From: Puffinus mauretanicus
Taxonomy: Eukaryota; Chordata; Aves; Procellariiformes; Procellariidae
Length of the DNA stretch: 64,000 bases
Direction of reading: 5' to 3'
Assembly (NCBI GenBank): GCA_023333565.1
Contig: JAJKFH010003256.1
Coordinates: 558,001 to 622,000 of the forward strand
Shown here: positions 11,980-22,615 of the stretch, piece after piece
Layout of the letters: each line of letters opens with the position of its first letter
How positions within the stretch are numbered: the first letter of the stretch is position 1
Made by a program: the position numbers and the translations under genes
The notes under the pieces: model-generated
What the model was told of the DNA's origin: nothing
The model's input: only the letters and a program-made list of their open reading frames with translations
The model's database searches: none

Positions 11980-12200
11980 AGAAATGCCAGGAGAAGCATT
12001 CCTCATTTTGAGAAGCCGGATCATCTGAAGACTGGCAACAGCCCAGAGCCCGGCGAGACAAGCCCCAGATTTATGACCAGCGTGGACGAACAGACAGAAG
12101 AGCTTTAGTGAACCTGGTTAAAACCCCATGGGAAAGCGACAGTGAGAGATCCGACTGACCCAGCAACTCTACCTCCCCGTGGGAAAAACAAAAGTGACAC
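11980..12200. promoter_or_regulatory. Weak AT-richer island
   Basis: Mixed-composition DNA with ATTCCTCATTTTGAG and CCTGGTTAAAACC. The contrast with the flanks is modest and there is no strong single motif, so this is a low-confidence regulatory candidate. Confidence 0.2.
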
Positions 12201-13204
12201 AAGAAAGGAGCCCAAGAGCCCCAGGGACCGAGGGGAGGTGGCTGCCATGGCACGGGGCACCCAGGGCCAACAGGACACACATCGGGACACTGCACCCTGC
12301 TCGGGGAGCAAGGACCAGGCAGATGCTGGGACAGCAAAGCATCGCTGCTGGAGCACCCCGCGCTGCCTGCAGCACTGATCCAGCCCCCCCCCGCCTCCTC
12401 CTCCTCCTCCAGGGCTTCTTCCTCTCCTTCCCCTCTTTGTCATTCCTCTCAGCTCACGCCTCTTCTCTGCTCTCCTTCAGCTGCTCGCAGCAATAATCCA
12501 GGGCACTAACGCCCCGGCAGATTGCTCAGTGCCGCTCCCCGGCTGCTGCTGACCGGGCTTTTAATGACTCCCCCAGCCATGGCAGGGGCTGATCCCCACC
12601 TCCGCTGGCTGCCAGCAAGGCTCCCCCCTCTTCCTCCTCCGCGCAGCACTTGCACCTAATAAGACCCAGGCACACTGCAGGGATGAGCGAGGAGCCTCCA
12701 CCACCTCCAGGCTCAGCAGGGGCTCAGCCCGGGATCTGCTCTCACCTCGCACCCAGGCTCTCAGCCGCCCCGCGGACTCGTGTAATCCCCTCTGAAGCCC
12801 CGGCACCGCAGGGCTCCCCGGCCCCCCGCAACAGGGGAGAGCAGCCAAGGGCACCAATGCAGCAGAGCCGGGGGGGGCGCAGGCTGACGGCACGCCGCAT
12901 ATTCCTCGGGGACGGGGAAGGGACAACTGCGGCTCGGTGTCGGTCAGATGGATGCTTCTCAAAGCATCGCAGCATGGGGCTCTGCAGAGGCAGGGACCGG
13001 GCTGGGGACCGAGGCTCTGCCTGCCCAGAGGACGGGCAGCACCCTGGGCTTCAGCTGCCCACACGCCGGCATCTGCCCGCTCTCAGCACGGGCGTGAGCG
13101 CCCTGCCGAGGGCTAAAGCTACCAGCAAGAGCAGCGCAGGGTTCCAGCGCGGGACGGAGCGCACGGATCTCCTCCCCGGCAAGAGGGTATCGCTCAGGGG
13201 CACC
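12201..13204. other. GC-rich non-coding spacer
   Basis: Nothing recognised apart from a C-run running into CTC repeats near 12,384-12,410. Compositional open frames run on both strands. Confidence 0.55.
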
Positions 13205-13515
13205 TCATGAAGTTCAGGAAGGAAAATGCCAAGCCCTGTCCCCGGAGCAGAGCTGCCTGCAGCCGATCGGGCAGGGGGGCACTGCCGAGGGCAGAGGGAT
13301 GAGCCAGCAGCATGGCCCCATGGCTGGCCCTGCCATCGCCCCCGGCAAGGCCACATCTGGACCCCGTGTCCAGCTTTGGGCCTCAGTGCAAGGGACTGAC
13401 GTACCAGAGCAAGTCCGGCAGAAGGCCGTGGTGACGGTGGGAGGCTGGAGCACAGGACAGGGGTGTGGAGGGAGGTGGGGTGCTCAGCCTGGAGAAGGGG
13501 AGGCTCAGGGACACC
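13205..13515 (+). mobile_element. Degenerate CR1 LINE fragment
   Basis: Read on the + strand, this aligns by eye with the late reverse-transcriptase part of avian CR1, in the right order. AGGAAGGAAAATGCCAAG starts it. GATGAGCCAGCAG (13,300-13,312) follows. Then, after an apparent internal deletion, come AGGCCACATCTGG and GTGTCCAGCTTTGGGCC (about 13,348-13,382), GTCCGGCAGAAGGCC, and CTCAGCCTGGAGAAG / GAGGCTCAGG (near 13,483-13,509). Reading frame is lost. The copy lacks both the CR1 3' tail and the 5' part, so it is an old, dead insertion. Boundaries are good to about 20 bp. The family assignment rests on remembered CR1 sequence. Confidence 0.72.
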
Positions 13516-13889
13516 AGGGGGGTTACGGGGAGGACAGAGCCAGGGCAAGCAGCAGGGGGGACAGCGGAGCTCCATCTGCAATATCCTATTTCCCCACCAA
13601 ATCTTGCCATCCACATCAGCAAAGAAATTGTAGAGGCAAGCAGCAGCCACCAACCAGGAGCCACAAAGCACAGGCAGTGACAGCTGCCGGCAACCACAGC
13701 CAGCGGGTCCCCTGCCCGGCATCACCGCCAGGCCCCTGCCCGGCATCACCACGGCTCGGTGCCTGCCCCGGCTGCAGGGAGGAGAAGCAGATGAGCCCAG
13801 GGGCGCAGGGGTTGCCCCCCGCAGCCTCCAGTCCTGCCTGACCCCTTGCAGCCCGGCACACCGCTCACTGCCAGGCTGCAGGTCCCTGC
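13516..13889. other. GC-rich spacer
   Basis: No gene. I could not extend the CR1 match into it. A 20-bp string (CCCCTGCCCGGCATCACC-type) is partly duplicated near 13,710-13,750. Confidence 0.5.
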
Positions 13890-14090
13890 GTCCTGTCCTT
13901 TAATTAACATTCTACGTGTAAAGTTGGGATTGTAATTACTGCGACTGATTAACAGGCCGAAGGTAGCCTGTCTCCGAGGGAGCAGATTAGCAGAGGCTCT
14001 CTCGAGCTCCTGCTCTCACCTCAGCACTGTCAGTGCATTTTAAGCAGGGGCCCGATGCCCCGCAGTCAGTGATTAATGGGCGAGCTGGGC
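13890..14090. promoter_or_regulatory. AT-rich island, candidate enhancer
   Basis: TTTAATTAACATT, TTGTAATTACTG and CTGATTAACAG follow one another within about 60 bp (13,898-13,955), and GTGATTAATGG closes the island. That is four homeodomain-type cores in a non-coding patch between GC-rich spacers. Confidence 0.4.
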
Positions 14091-15179
14091 GAGGAGGACG
14101 TGCGGTGGCTCCGTCCCCGCTGCTCTTCCCACGCTCTCGCCGGCGCAGGACAGGACGGGGCTCCAGCGGCCAGGGGCCATTGCGGGGGAGGATGCCGGGC
14201 AGTGATTCCCGGAGCCTCCTCTCCCCGCTGCCGCACAGCCCCTGCCCAGGCACCGGCACCAGGCAGGGGGAATTAGAACACGATTCTGGGAAGCAGAGGA
14301 CCTTGTGCACGGAGAGGGGAGCACCAGCTCAGACCCGCAGAGCAGAGAAGAGACCCCTTGAGAGCAGCTCCCTGGCGCAAGAGGCAGCAGCACATGGGCA
14401 GGAACCGATGCTGCCAGATCCCTGCCTGTTCTCACGTGCGCTGGTCGTGGGGTCTCGAGGGTCAGCCCAGCCCGGAGAGCCCTCACTGCTGGGGCTGCAG
14501 TGCAGGGAGCTCACGCCCCCCCCACGAAACGTTCCCCTTAACGAGCTGTTCCACAAAGTTAAGCAGCCAGAGAGAACTCCCCTCGTCCTGGCTACTTGTC
14601 ACCCCTGCTCAGGATGCAAGTCACCGGCCTGCTCCCACCTCAGGGTCTGCAGAGTCGTGGGGCCAGGGTGTCCCATGGGGGCAGGGTGCCCTGTGGGAGC
14701 ATGCCCCTCACCTCCCATCAGGGCTGCTCGCAGCACAAGGCAGCGGGAAGGGAGCCCAGCCCTGCCCCACAGCAGCCCCCCAGCACCCAGCCCTGCCCCA
14801 CAGCAGCCCCACACCCGACAGCCCGACTCCTCACCTCCCTCCTGGTTCCTCCTCCGGCTCTGCTCACGCTGGCGGCATCACCCGGCTGCCGAGTCCTGCT
14901 CCAGGGGTGCCACAGCCGCCCCCCCCGCCGAGCGCCGCGCCGGCGCTCGGGACACACGTCCCTTCCCTCACAGGGCCAAGCCCAGCCTGCGGCTCCGCTG
15001 CTGCCCAGCCGCCCCCCCAAGCCAAGCAGCTGCTTGGCCGGAGCCCCCCCAGTTTTTGGATGTGAAAACACATGAGAACATCCCCCGTCCCCAGCTCGCC
15101 CCTTCCCGGCTCACCCGCGGCTTCGGACCCCGCGCTGCTCATCCGTGATCGACCTGGGGTGTGCAAAGGGGAGCTGCCA
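14091..15179. other. GC-rich spacer with short direct repeat
   Basis: No gene recognised. A 25-bp direct repeat occurs at 14,755-14,779 and 14,786-14,810 (CCCAGCCCTGCCCCACAG...), 31 bp apart. CpG is dense near 14,925-14,960. Confidence 0.5.
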
Positions 15180-15640
15180 GCAGGAGCGCGCCCAACGCGA
15201 CTCCAGTAATTACAAGCAGATAAGGCTATCAGCTGTAATTAACCACTATCCACAGGCAGACCGCTCGGCTGCAGAGACTTTCTTCCCTTCTTTTCCCCAA
15301 GACTGCAAAATAAATTATCCTGCAAAGTTAGCAGAAGCTGAGCTATGGAAACAATTAAACAAAAATTAAATCTAATTCATTTATACTCTGAGCACAAAGT
15401 GGATAATGTGGGGGTTTTCTTCTCTCTCCTCTCTTTGCCTTGGTGTTACAGAGGACTATTATGGGAAATTAATCACAGGGAAAAGCAATGAACGTGATCT
15501 ATCGCTCTTTAAAAGTGCACTGTAGTGATTATATAAAAATCTATTAGAGAAGCCAGGAAATAGAAGAGTGACACCATTTAAAAGGAAAAAGGAGACAGGG
15601 CTGGTGGCAAAGGGATCGATTTCTTAACAGACGGATCCAT
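15180..15640. promoter_or_regulatory. Strong candidate enhancer with TAATTA-GATA-E-box module
   Basis: Within 35 bp lie TAATTA (15,207-15,212), an inverted GATA pair GATA-N4-TATC (15,219-15,230), an E-box CAGCTG (15,230-15,235) and TAATTA (15,236-15,241). The island continues AT-rich for about 400 bp with AAACAATTAAAC, AAATTAAATCTAATTC, AAATTAATCAC and GTGATTATATAAAAATC. No reading frame stands out and no repeat signature is visible. The dense, mixed motif content is typical of developmental enhancers. Function is inferred. Confidence 0.48.
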
Positions 15641-16979
15641 GACAGAGGGAGCGGGAGGAGGTCAGGCCTGCGCCGCCGCAGACCCCGGGCGCGGCTGTGC
15701 AGACCGTGGCCAGCCCCTGCGCCAGGATGGCTTCGCACCCCGAAAACGAGCCTAATGCCCCACAGCAGAGCTGGGGCTGCCGCTGCAGGAAGGTCCGGCC
15801 CCATGGGCTCGGGGCTCCCACCGAGCACGGTCCCGCGGTGCCTGCTGCCAGCACGGGCGCGCCGCGGCAGCGTACACCCCCACGGCTCCAAGGTTTGTCG
15901 CACCCGCAGGTGCTGCATAGGCCCTTTGCCTCGGCACCTCCTCCCGTCTGCTGGGGGCTCCGGCGCCGGCCAGGGGCTGCCGGGGGGAGAGCACAAAGCC
16001 CGGGCGACGGCCAGAGCGATACCAAGGAGCCAGCTCTGGGGTGCGAGGATGCCCGTGGGGGGGAACGGCACGGCACCGGCCAAGCACGGCTGTTCGGCCG
16101 TCAGCCGCCAGCTGAAGATGCTGAAGAGAGGGCAGTGCCAGCAACACCGGCAGCGGCACCAGCAGCGCACAACCGCCCTGCCCGGCACAGCCCCAATGCC
16201 CACACCAGCCGTGGGGGTCCCAGCCGGAGGCAGCACCGGCAGCTCACAGACCCCGGCAGGCTGGGGCAGAGCTGGACCCATTCGGCCGGCTCCGGCTGCT
16301 CCTCCGCGGACAAGGCCCCGGGTTTCACCGCCCAAACAAGCAGCGCTTCAGCCCCTTCTGCCTGCACAAGGACAGCCGCCCCCGCGCAGCTGCAGCATCG
16401 CATCACACCCCCGTAGCTCGGGGGGATCCTGGCACTGCCCCCCACCCGAGGGGTCCCCAGGAGAGCGACCCCCATCATTAACGATGATTGCGAGAGCAGA
16501 CCCTCACTGCACTGGCAGTAAACAAGGCCGGACCCTGCCCGGCCGCCCCCGGCACCGCCGGCCCCCCAGCGCACGCTCGGCTGTTTAACGGCTGCGATAA
16601 AACCTTCACCGAGGCAGATTCCACCATAAATCCAGGCCCACAGCGGGGCCGGCCCCGGGCCAGCCTGATGCTTTAACGACACCATCAATCCCCAAGGAGC
16701 CCAAGGCGGAGCGGGGGGACGCGTGGGCTCCAGCCCCAGCACGCGGCCAGGCAGGGGCCGACCCCCCAGACCTCCTGGTGAGGGGGTCAGGGCTGACCCC
16801 GGATCCGCAGCCACCTGGGAGGGGACGGGGCATCGCTCCGAGAGGCCCCAGCGCGGTGGCGGCGGGTGCTGTGCCTCGGGGCTGAGGCTGCAGCGAAGCG
16901 GCTGCTCATCTCCGGGCGCACGACGGGCAATCCCGTGCCGGCGGGCTCACCCACGGCCGCCGCAGGCTCCCGGGGCCAT
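15641..16979. other. GC-rich non-coding spacer
   Basis: No gene recognised. Overlapping open frames of 230-280 codons run on both strands and lack domains. A CATTAACGATGATTG patch near 16,475-16,490 is isolated. Confidence 0.55.
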
Positions 16980-17245
16980 CACCCCTGAACCAACAATTAC
17001 AAATTCTCCACTTCTACATTAACGCAGGCAAACGCCTTTATGTGAATTTAATGGAGATTTCTCCTCCCCACCAGGCGAATGCAAGCCAAACACACCACTC
17101 TCCCTCCTATGCATCTTTTCAATAATTTGCAAAAAAAAAAGTGGAAAAAAAACCCTTTGATCTCAGCAGCCCATTTGTTTAGCCCATGCCGGGATTTAAT
17201 TGAGAAGGGATGTCCTTGAATAAATGCGGAGATGTCCTCACTCCC
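16980..17245. promoter_or_regulatory. AT-rich island with SOX- and LEF/TCF-type sites
   Basis: CAACAATTAC (near 16,991) contains a SOX-type AACAAT core. CCTTTGAT at 17,154-17,161 is a LEF/TCF-type core. GGATTTAATTGAG and GAATAAATGC follow. Two poly-A runs lie between (about 17,131-17,152). Flanks are GC-rich. Confidence 0.4.
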
Positions 17246-18639
17246 CAGGAAGTCTGCTGCGAGTTGTGCAATCCACTGTATGAGGCTTTCTGCTCATCCA
17301 GGGATATTCTGGGACAACACTGCCCCAGGGACACTGCTGCACGTTGCCCGTCCAGCCCCTGCACCGCTCATCACCGGGCACCCCGGCGGCGAGCAGGCTG
17401 CCACGCCTCGGGGCCGGGCGAGGGAGGCACCAAGCCCCGAGGGACGGGTGCTCCCAGGGCCGGGGGACACTGCTCTGTCCCCAAACCCAGCATGGAGGGC
17501 AGGGGGGGCCCAGCTCCCTCATGGCCACCGGTGCCCCGCAGGGATGCATCCAGGGGCTGAAGCAGCCACGTGCCCCTGAGCCTGGTGGGACGAGGACCGG
17601 GGCTTGCTTGGCGCTGGCAGAGGGGCTGCAGGTAGGACGCACCGCCCCGGAGAAGCCAAGTTACGGCACGACAGAAGGCGAGGGGCAGCCTGTCCCTGAG
17701 AGCTGGCGCTCGCGCCCGGGGTGCCGGCACCGTCCCCTGGCAAACACCTTCCACGCTGCCAGGCTTGGCAAGAGAGGAGGAGCCGCAGCAAAGAGCCCGT
17801 CAGCCCCGGCGGGGAAGTCGGCATCGCCGGCCGCAGCAGGCAGCTTCCTGCTCATTTCCTCCCAGCCTGCCTGCGGGCTGCGGCCCCTGCCAGCGCTGCG
17901 CACCACGGTCCCCCCATCCTTCTTCCGCCAAGTCCCTCCTGGCAAGGGGCAAACGCATCCCTCCTGCCCAGCCCGGCTTTTAGCAGCCACAAAGCCTCGA
18001 GCCGAGGGAGGGAATCAGCCCTGGGGATCCCCCTGCACACCTCCAGGGAGAGCCAGAGAGGGGCAACGAAGGCGGGGAGGGGGTCCCTCGGTGGTAGCAC
18101 TGTGCCCGCAGATTTGGGTCTTCTCATCTCCTGCCCCTCCGCCCCTGCCCAGCGCAGCCTGTGTCAGGCGCTGATCAGCTGGCACCCTCCTCCTCCTCCT
18201 CCTCGGTGCAGCCGCGTGGGTGTCTTTCCACCACATGGCTCCTGCCACAAGGCTCCCTAGCCGGGGAAGTGCCGTGCTATTTTAATCCGGCACTCTCCCA
18301 TCCATCCCAGCGAGCCTGGCTGCGAGCGCAGCCCCGGGAGAGCTCTGCCCCCGTGTCCCCGCAGCCGGCCGGGGACGGAGAAACGCCCCGAGGCCGCGCT
18401 CAGATGAGGAGGGGGCTGGAGGGCACCAAACCCAGGGACGGGGCTGGCTGCAGCCCACCCGCTGCCACCTCGCCCCCGCACCGCCGCCACGAGAGAAGCT
18501 GCAAGTGCAAAGCTGCAGCTGCGGGCTGGGACGTGTCCCCCTTTTCCTAGGGGCTGGCTGCATGCTGCGTGGGAACAGGGAGCACGACGGGGGGTGTCCT
18601 TGGTCCCACCGGACAGGAGAAGTGATTCTGACCGTGGAA
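17246..18639. other. GC-rich non-coding spacer
   Basis: No gene recognised. Frames are open on both strands for up to 276 codons. A CTC triplet run lies near 18,187-18,203. Confidence 0.55.
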
Positions 18640-18811
18640 GGGGATTAATGGTGATAAAGGTGAGTGCAGGGAGCTACAGGAGAGGACACAGGGAATTCCC
18701 AGCTCATTAAAGCATTGGCATCCTTCAGCCCATGGTAACAGCGGCTCCTCGTCTCCTCATTTGTTAAAGTCCTTGTCCTCCCCCTCCCCAGGAGACCCGT
18801 GCTTAGCTCCG
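18640..18811. other. Short AT-richer patch
   Basis: GGATTAATGGTGATAAAGGTGAG and CTCATTAAAGCATTGG give a mild regulatory-element texture over about 130 bp. Nothing more can be said. Confidence 0.25.
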
Positions 18812-18866
18812 CAGCCATCCCACAGCCATCCCACAGCCATCCCACCAGCCATCCCACCAGCCCATC
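18812..18866 (+). repeat. Short tandem repeat, 11-bp unit
   Basis: The unit CAGCCATCCCA repeats three times exactly (18,812-18,844), then once more after a one-base insertion, then a diverged copy. A simple short tandem duplication. Confidence 0.8.
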
Positions 18867-19049
18867 ACCCCACGGCCGAGCCCCACCGCCAGCACGTGCC
18901 GGCGCAGAGCTGCGGGGTGCCGCGACCGGGGGATGCTGGGTCCCCGCGCGGTGCCCGGGCCGCAGCTGTGCCTGGAGAGCCCGGGGTTCTGCGGGCGGAA
19001 GGGGAGCAGGAGAGCTCTCAGCCTCTGGACTCCGCTGGCTGAGCTGCGG
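18867..19049. other. GC-rich spacer
   Basis: Nothing recognised. Confidence 0.5.
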
Positions 19050-19190
19050 CTAAAGGCGAGCTGATTAAAGCAATTAGGATTTTAAATAGTAACATCAGAG
19101 TGGCTCATCAGCACTGAAGAGGCAGTCAAATGACGAGTCTGAGGATCCTATTTAGGGATCTCAGTTGGCTGAGGACCCTAAGCGAGGCCC
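19050..19190. promoter_or_regulatory. AT-rich island, candidate enhancer
   Basis: GCTGATTAAAGCAATTAGGATTTTAAAT gives three homeodomain-type cores in about 30 bp, followed by CCTATTTAGGG, a MEF2-like A/T core. The island is compact and non-coding. Confidence 0.38.
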
Positions 19191-19499
19191 CAAGGCTCCC
19201 TTGCAACGAGAGGGGTCCGGCTGGCCGCCTGGCACAGGGGGGTCCCAGGGACCCCACGGACCCCACCGCCTTCCCAGCGCCCGCCTGGGCACATGGAGCA
19301 GCCTGGCCGGGGGGTGCCAACGGGGACAGCCCCATGCACACAGCCAGCTCCGTCCCCTGCCCTGCGACCACAGCCAGGGAGGGGACCGCACAGCGGGGCA
19401 CCCTGCGGCACCAGCACCCCGGGCACCCAGCGCGTCCCACGGGGCTGTGCTGGGCTGCGTGGCACGCCAAGGAGCGCCCAGCTGCCCACTCCTCCCTTT
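19191..19499. other. GC-rich spacer
   Basis: Nothing recognised. Confidence 0.5.
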
Positions 19500-19860
19500 C
19501 CTTAAGCTGGTTGTTTATTCTCTCTAATAAAGACTCTGGGAAGGGAACGTGGAAGGAATTCAGCAGCGCTTCTCAGGAGGCAGCTCTGCACACCAGCAAC
19601 CAAAAAGTACCTTTTGCAACGGATAAAGCACAACACAGACATTTTGTCTGCTTGGACTCCAAGTCTGATATGCCAGAGATTTAAGGCAGTCTGGTGGGAA
19701 ATCCGTCTATTTTGGTGTATACGAATCTCCAATCACAAAGGAATCTGGACACAAATACAGATGCAGGAACAACATAAACAGCCGTGAAATGCTCCGTGCC
19801 CTTCCCTCTGCTCTCTGATTTCCTCCACTTGCATTTGTTCCTCGGTGTTGCTGGCTGACT
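19500..19860. promoter_or_regulatory. Mixed AT-richer island, candidate conserved element
   Basis: About 360 bp of non-GC-rich sequence, including TTGTTTATTC (forkhead-like) and TCTAATAAAG. A 76-codon frame is open on the - strand but has no domain and no splice signals I can support. Regulatory or unannotated non-coding transcript are both possible. Confidence 0.3.
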
Positions 19861-20394
19861 CCGGGGTGCAGATGGGTACAGTGCCCAGCCCCAGCTGGGC
19901 CCAGCGCCCGGGGATGCGGCCCCCAGGGACAACGGGAGCAGCGGGGACGCCTGCAAGGAGCTTCCCAGTCCCGTCCCAATGGGCACCGCAGCCTGGGACC
20001 GGGCTGCTGCTCCACACATCCCCGCTCCCGCAGCTGCATCCCAGCAGGACGGCATGCCCGCGAAAGGGCTCGACGCCCCCGGGCTCCCGGGCTCCCTGGG
20101 CCTGGGGGCACACGGCTGTACGTGGCACTGCACCAGTGCCGCACCCAGGGTGGCAGTGACAGCTCACCTGCAAGCAGGGCACAAAGCCAAGGTCTGGCAG
20201 AGGAGCAGGCAGGGGCAGGCAGGGCCAGCCAGCGCAGGCGAGCACCGGCACAGGGCTGGACCCACTCGCTCTCAGATGGGGGGAAAAGGGAAAAAAGAAA
20301 AGGGCAGGAGTGGGGAGGACAGGGCAGGAGCTGCAGCCTGAGCACAAGCCACTTGCCGACTTCCTTGCAAGCTCCAAGATGCTGTGGGAGGGTA
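19861..20394. other. GC-rich spacer
   Basis: No gene recognised. A purine-rich run lies at about 20,277-20,320. Confidence 0.5.
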
Positions 20395-20570
20395 CTGGCA
20401 CAGGCATATTACATTTATTTATAGGCATTTCTGTGGCACTCAATTAAACGCTGTGGTGGAGATATTGCAGCGTGAAGAGTATTTAGAGTCGTTTAACACC
20501 TCTTAGTCGGCAAAAGCCCATCTGATTCCTGCAGCGAATTGGGAAAGTGCGCATAGCAAGGGCAAGAGGA
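20395..20570. promoter_or_regulatory. AT-rich island, candidate enhancer
   Basis: ATTACATTTATTTATAGG and CTCAATTAAACGC are followed by GAGTATTTAGAGTCGTTTAAC. The compact AT-rich block lies between GC-rich spacers, with no reading frame of note. Confidence 0.35.
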
Positions 20571-21654
20571 AGGAAGACTGCCCCTTCCCAGCCCCATCTC
20601 CACTTGTGAAGAGAGATGGGATCACTGCACTCGTGGCAGCGCATCCGTGAGCCTCGCGCGATGCTCCACTGCTTCTAGGTCAGCAGGCGAGGGACACGCA
20701 TCCCTCCAGCCACTGCTGGCAGGTAAGGGTGCTAAGCCACGGGGCGATACGGCAGGGCTCCTGCCCGTCGCACTCCCCAGCGTCCCCCGCTGCTTCCCAC
20801 GCCCTGCTAAAGGATGGGACCTGCCCACAGAAGGGCATGGAAATTCCTGATGCTCAGGAAAGGCTCTTTCACAGCCTTCACTGGGTTTCTATTAACCGCT
20901 CTGCAAAACCTCACTGCAACTTATCAGGATGGCGAACGGCTGAGCCAGTAAATCTCTAGATCTCAGGAAAGCCGTTGGGGGAGAGAGTTCAAAGGAAAGG
21001 CTGACAAGCGCACGCCAAGGTTAGCTCTAATTGCACCGCTGCAAATTCACCGGTGGCACTTTTGCCCTCTGAGCTGTTGGCTCCCCTCTCCCGCTCTGCT
21101 TGCAGTGCTTGGCCCTTGCAGCTCCCAAGCGCAGGGGAAACACCTGCAACCGTCCAGCCTCGCATGCCCACCGCTGCTCGCCAGCAGCAAGCTCCGATCA
21201 CACAATGGAAGTGAGCAAGGGTGAAACGCAGCCGCAGGGAGATAACCCGGCCTTGGGTGATGCCAGCGAAGCACCGCCAGCCCCTGGGGCTGCTGCTGCT
21301 GCCGCTGCCCCCGAGGAGGAGCCTGTCCCCGCAGGCTCTCCCATGCCGTCCCCCCGGTGCCAGGAACCCCGAACCCACCGGCACCCCGGCAGTGGTGACT
21401 TTGCTCCAGCCGAGCGTGTACAGGAGCTCACCGCGGCTGCTCCCGGAGCGCCCAGCGCCGGGCGGCAACACCACACGCCTGCATGGGAGATGCCCTTCCT
21501 TCTGCTCAGTAACGGATCTGCAGAGTCGGAGCCAGCGGAGCAGCGAGCATCATCCCCCGGCCAGCGGCAGGACGGGGCCGGCGCGCGCAGGGCGGCAAAG
21601 GCTCTGGCCAGGACTCGCCCCACCAGCTGCTCCCCTGCACCCAGGCTCGTGTCG
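20571..21654. other. GC-rich non-coding spacer
   Basis: No gene recognised. Open frames of 150-190 codons overlap on both strands at 20,989-21,751. They are compositional, with a Gly/Ala/Pro-rich low-complexity section. Confidence 0.5.
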
Positions 21655-22615
21655 CTTGCAAATGGATGCAATTAAGTTGATACTGCAGCGGGACCGTAAT
21701 TGCTGTTTCCTTAGCTTGGCAACACGACCCCGGAAACCCCCATTATACTAATCACTGTCAAACGAACACAATCGCAGAACACATAAAAACCTGGTGTACT
21801 TCATGGTGAAATATAACACCGCAGAAGGCTGAACCGTGCCATAAATCTGCTTAGCACTTAACACTGCCTGCTAAATGGCCCCGCTTAATTATAGCTCTAT
21901 AAACATGACTTTATAGCAATATCAATACAGTCAAAAATCAATCCTGCTGATGGACAAATGGACAGACTCACGTCCTGCCGACCCCGGGGCAGGGCCACCG
22001 CTGCTCCCCACGCCACAGGGCGAGCCGGGCTCCGCGCACCCACAGCTCGGCCGGGATGCCTGTGGATGCGCCGCTCCCGGGCGGCTCGGCCCCACTCCTC
22101 GCGCCCGTCCCGGGCACACCACGACCCGGCCGCTCTCTGCTGGACGTGGTTTCCAACCTGCCTTCGCCCAGCGCTGTTGCCGGAGCTGCAGACAAGACAT
22201 TAGCATTACAACCCACACCGATCTTTGTCAATTATGCTACAGTATTTGAGCTCTAACCAGCTTTAAATTGAATCAGGACGAAATCATCAGTATAAAAAGA
22301 GCCCGCACCAGCCTTTCAATTCCAGCACTGGGAAAAAAAAAGTTATACATCTCATAATGGCCTTCTACCCCATAATGAACAGGAAAAATAAATTAGATTC
22401 CCAGCTAAGGGTATATTTATACAATTTCATTATGTGCCCATGAGCAAGTCTGGTTTTCACCAAGATAAAAATGAGCTCTCAGCAATGCTAGTACTAAATA
22501 AATGGAGTGATTTAACAGCTTAACAAGGAGCGCGATAGAGGGGTTGAGGAACAATGTCAAAAATGAAAAATAAAAATTTTAAAAAATTAAAATGCTTGCG
22601 TTTCTTGAACTGTGC
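21655..22615. promoter_or_regulatory. Large AT-rich block, candidate conserved enhancer cluster
   Basis: Two AT-rich parts (21,655-21,955 and 22,190-22,615) flank a CpG-rich core at about 21,965-22,150. The left part has CTTAATTATAGCTC and CAATATCAATAC. The right part has TTGTCAATTATGC, TTTAAATTGAATC, AAATAAATTAGATTC and TTTAAAAAATTAAAATG. No transposon signature or convincing frame is visible. Such AT/CpG/AT blocks are common around developmental genes. Function is inferred. Confidence 0.42.

Noticed and set aside
12420..12450. Resemblance to a microRNA of the miR-204/211 type (TCCCCTCTTTGTCATTCCTC)
   Set aside because: The seed region is interrupted and I see no complementary arm to form a precursor hairpin.
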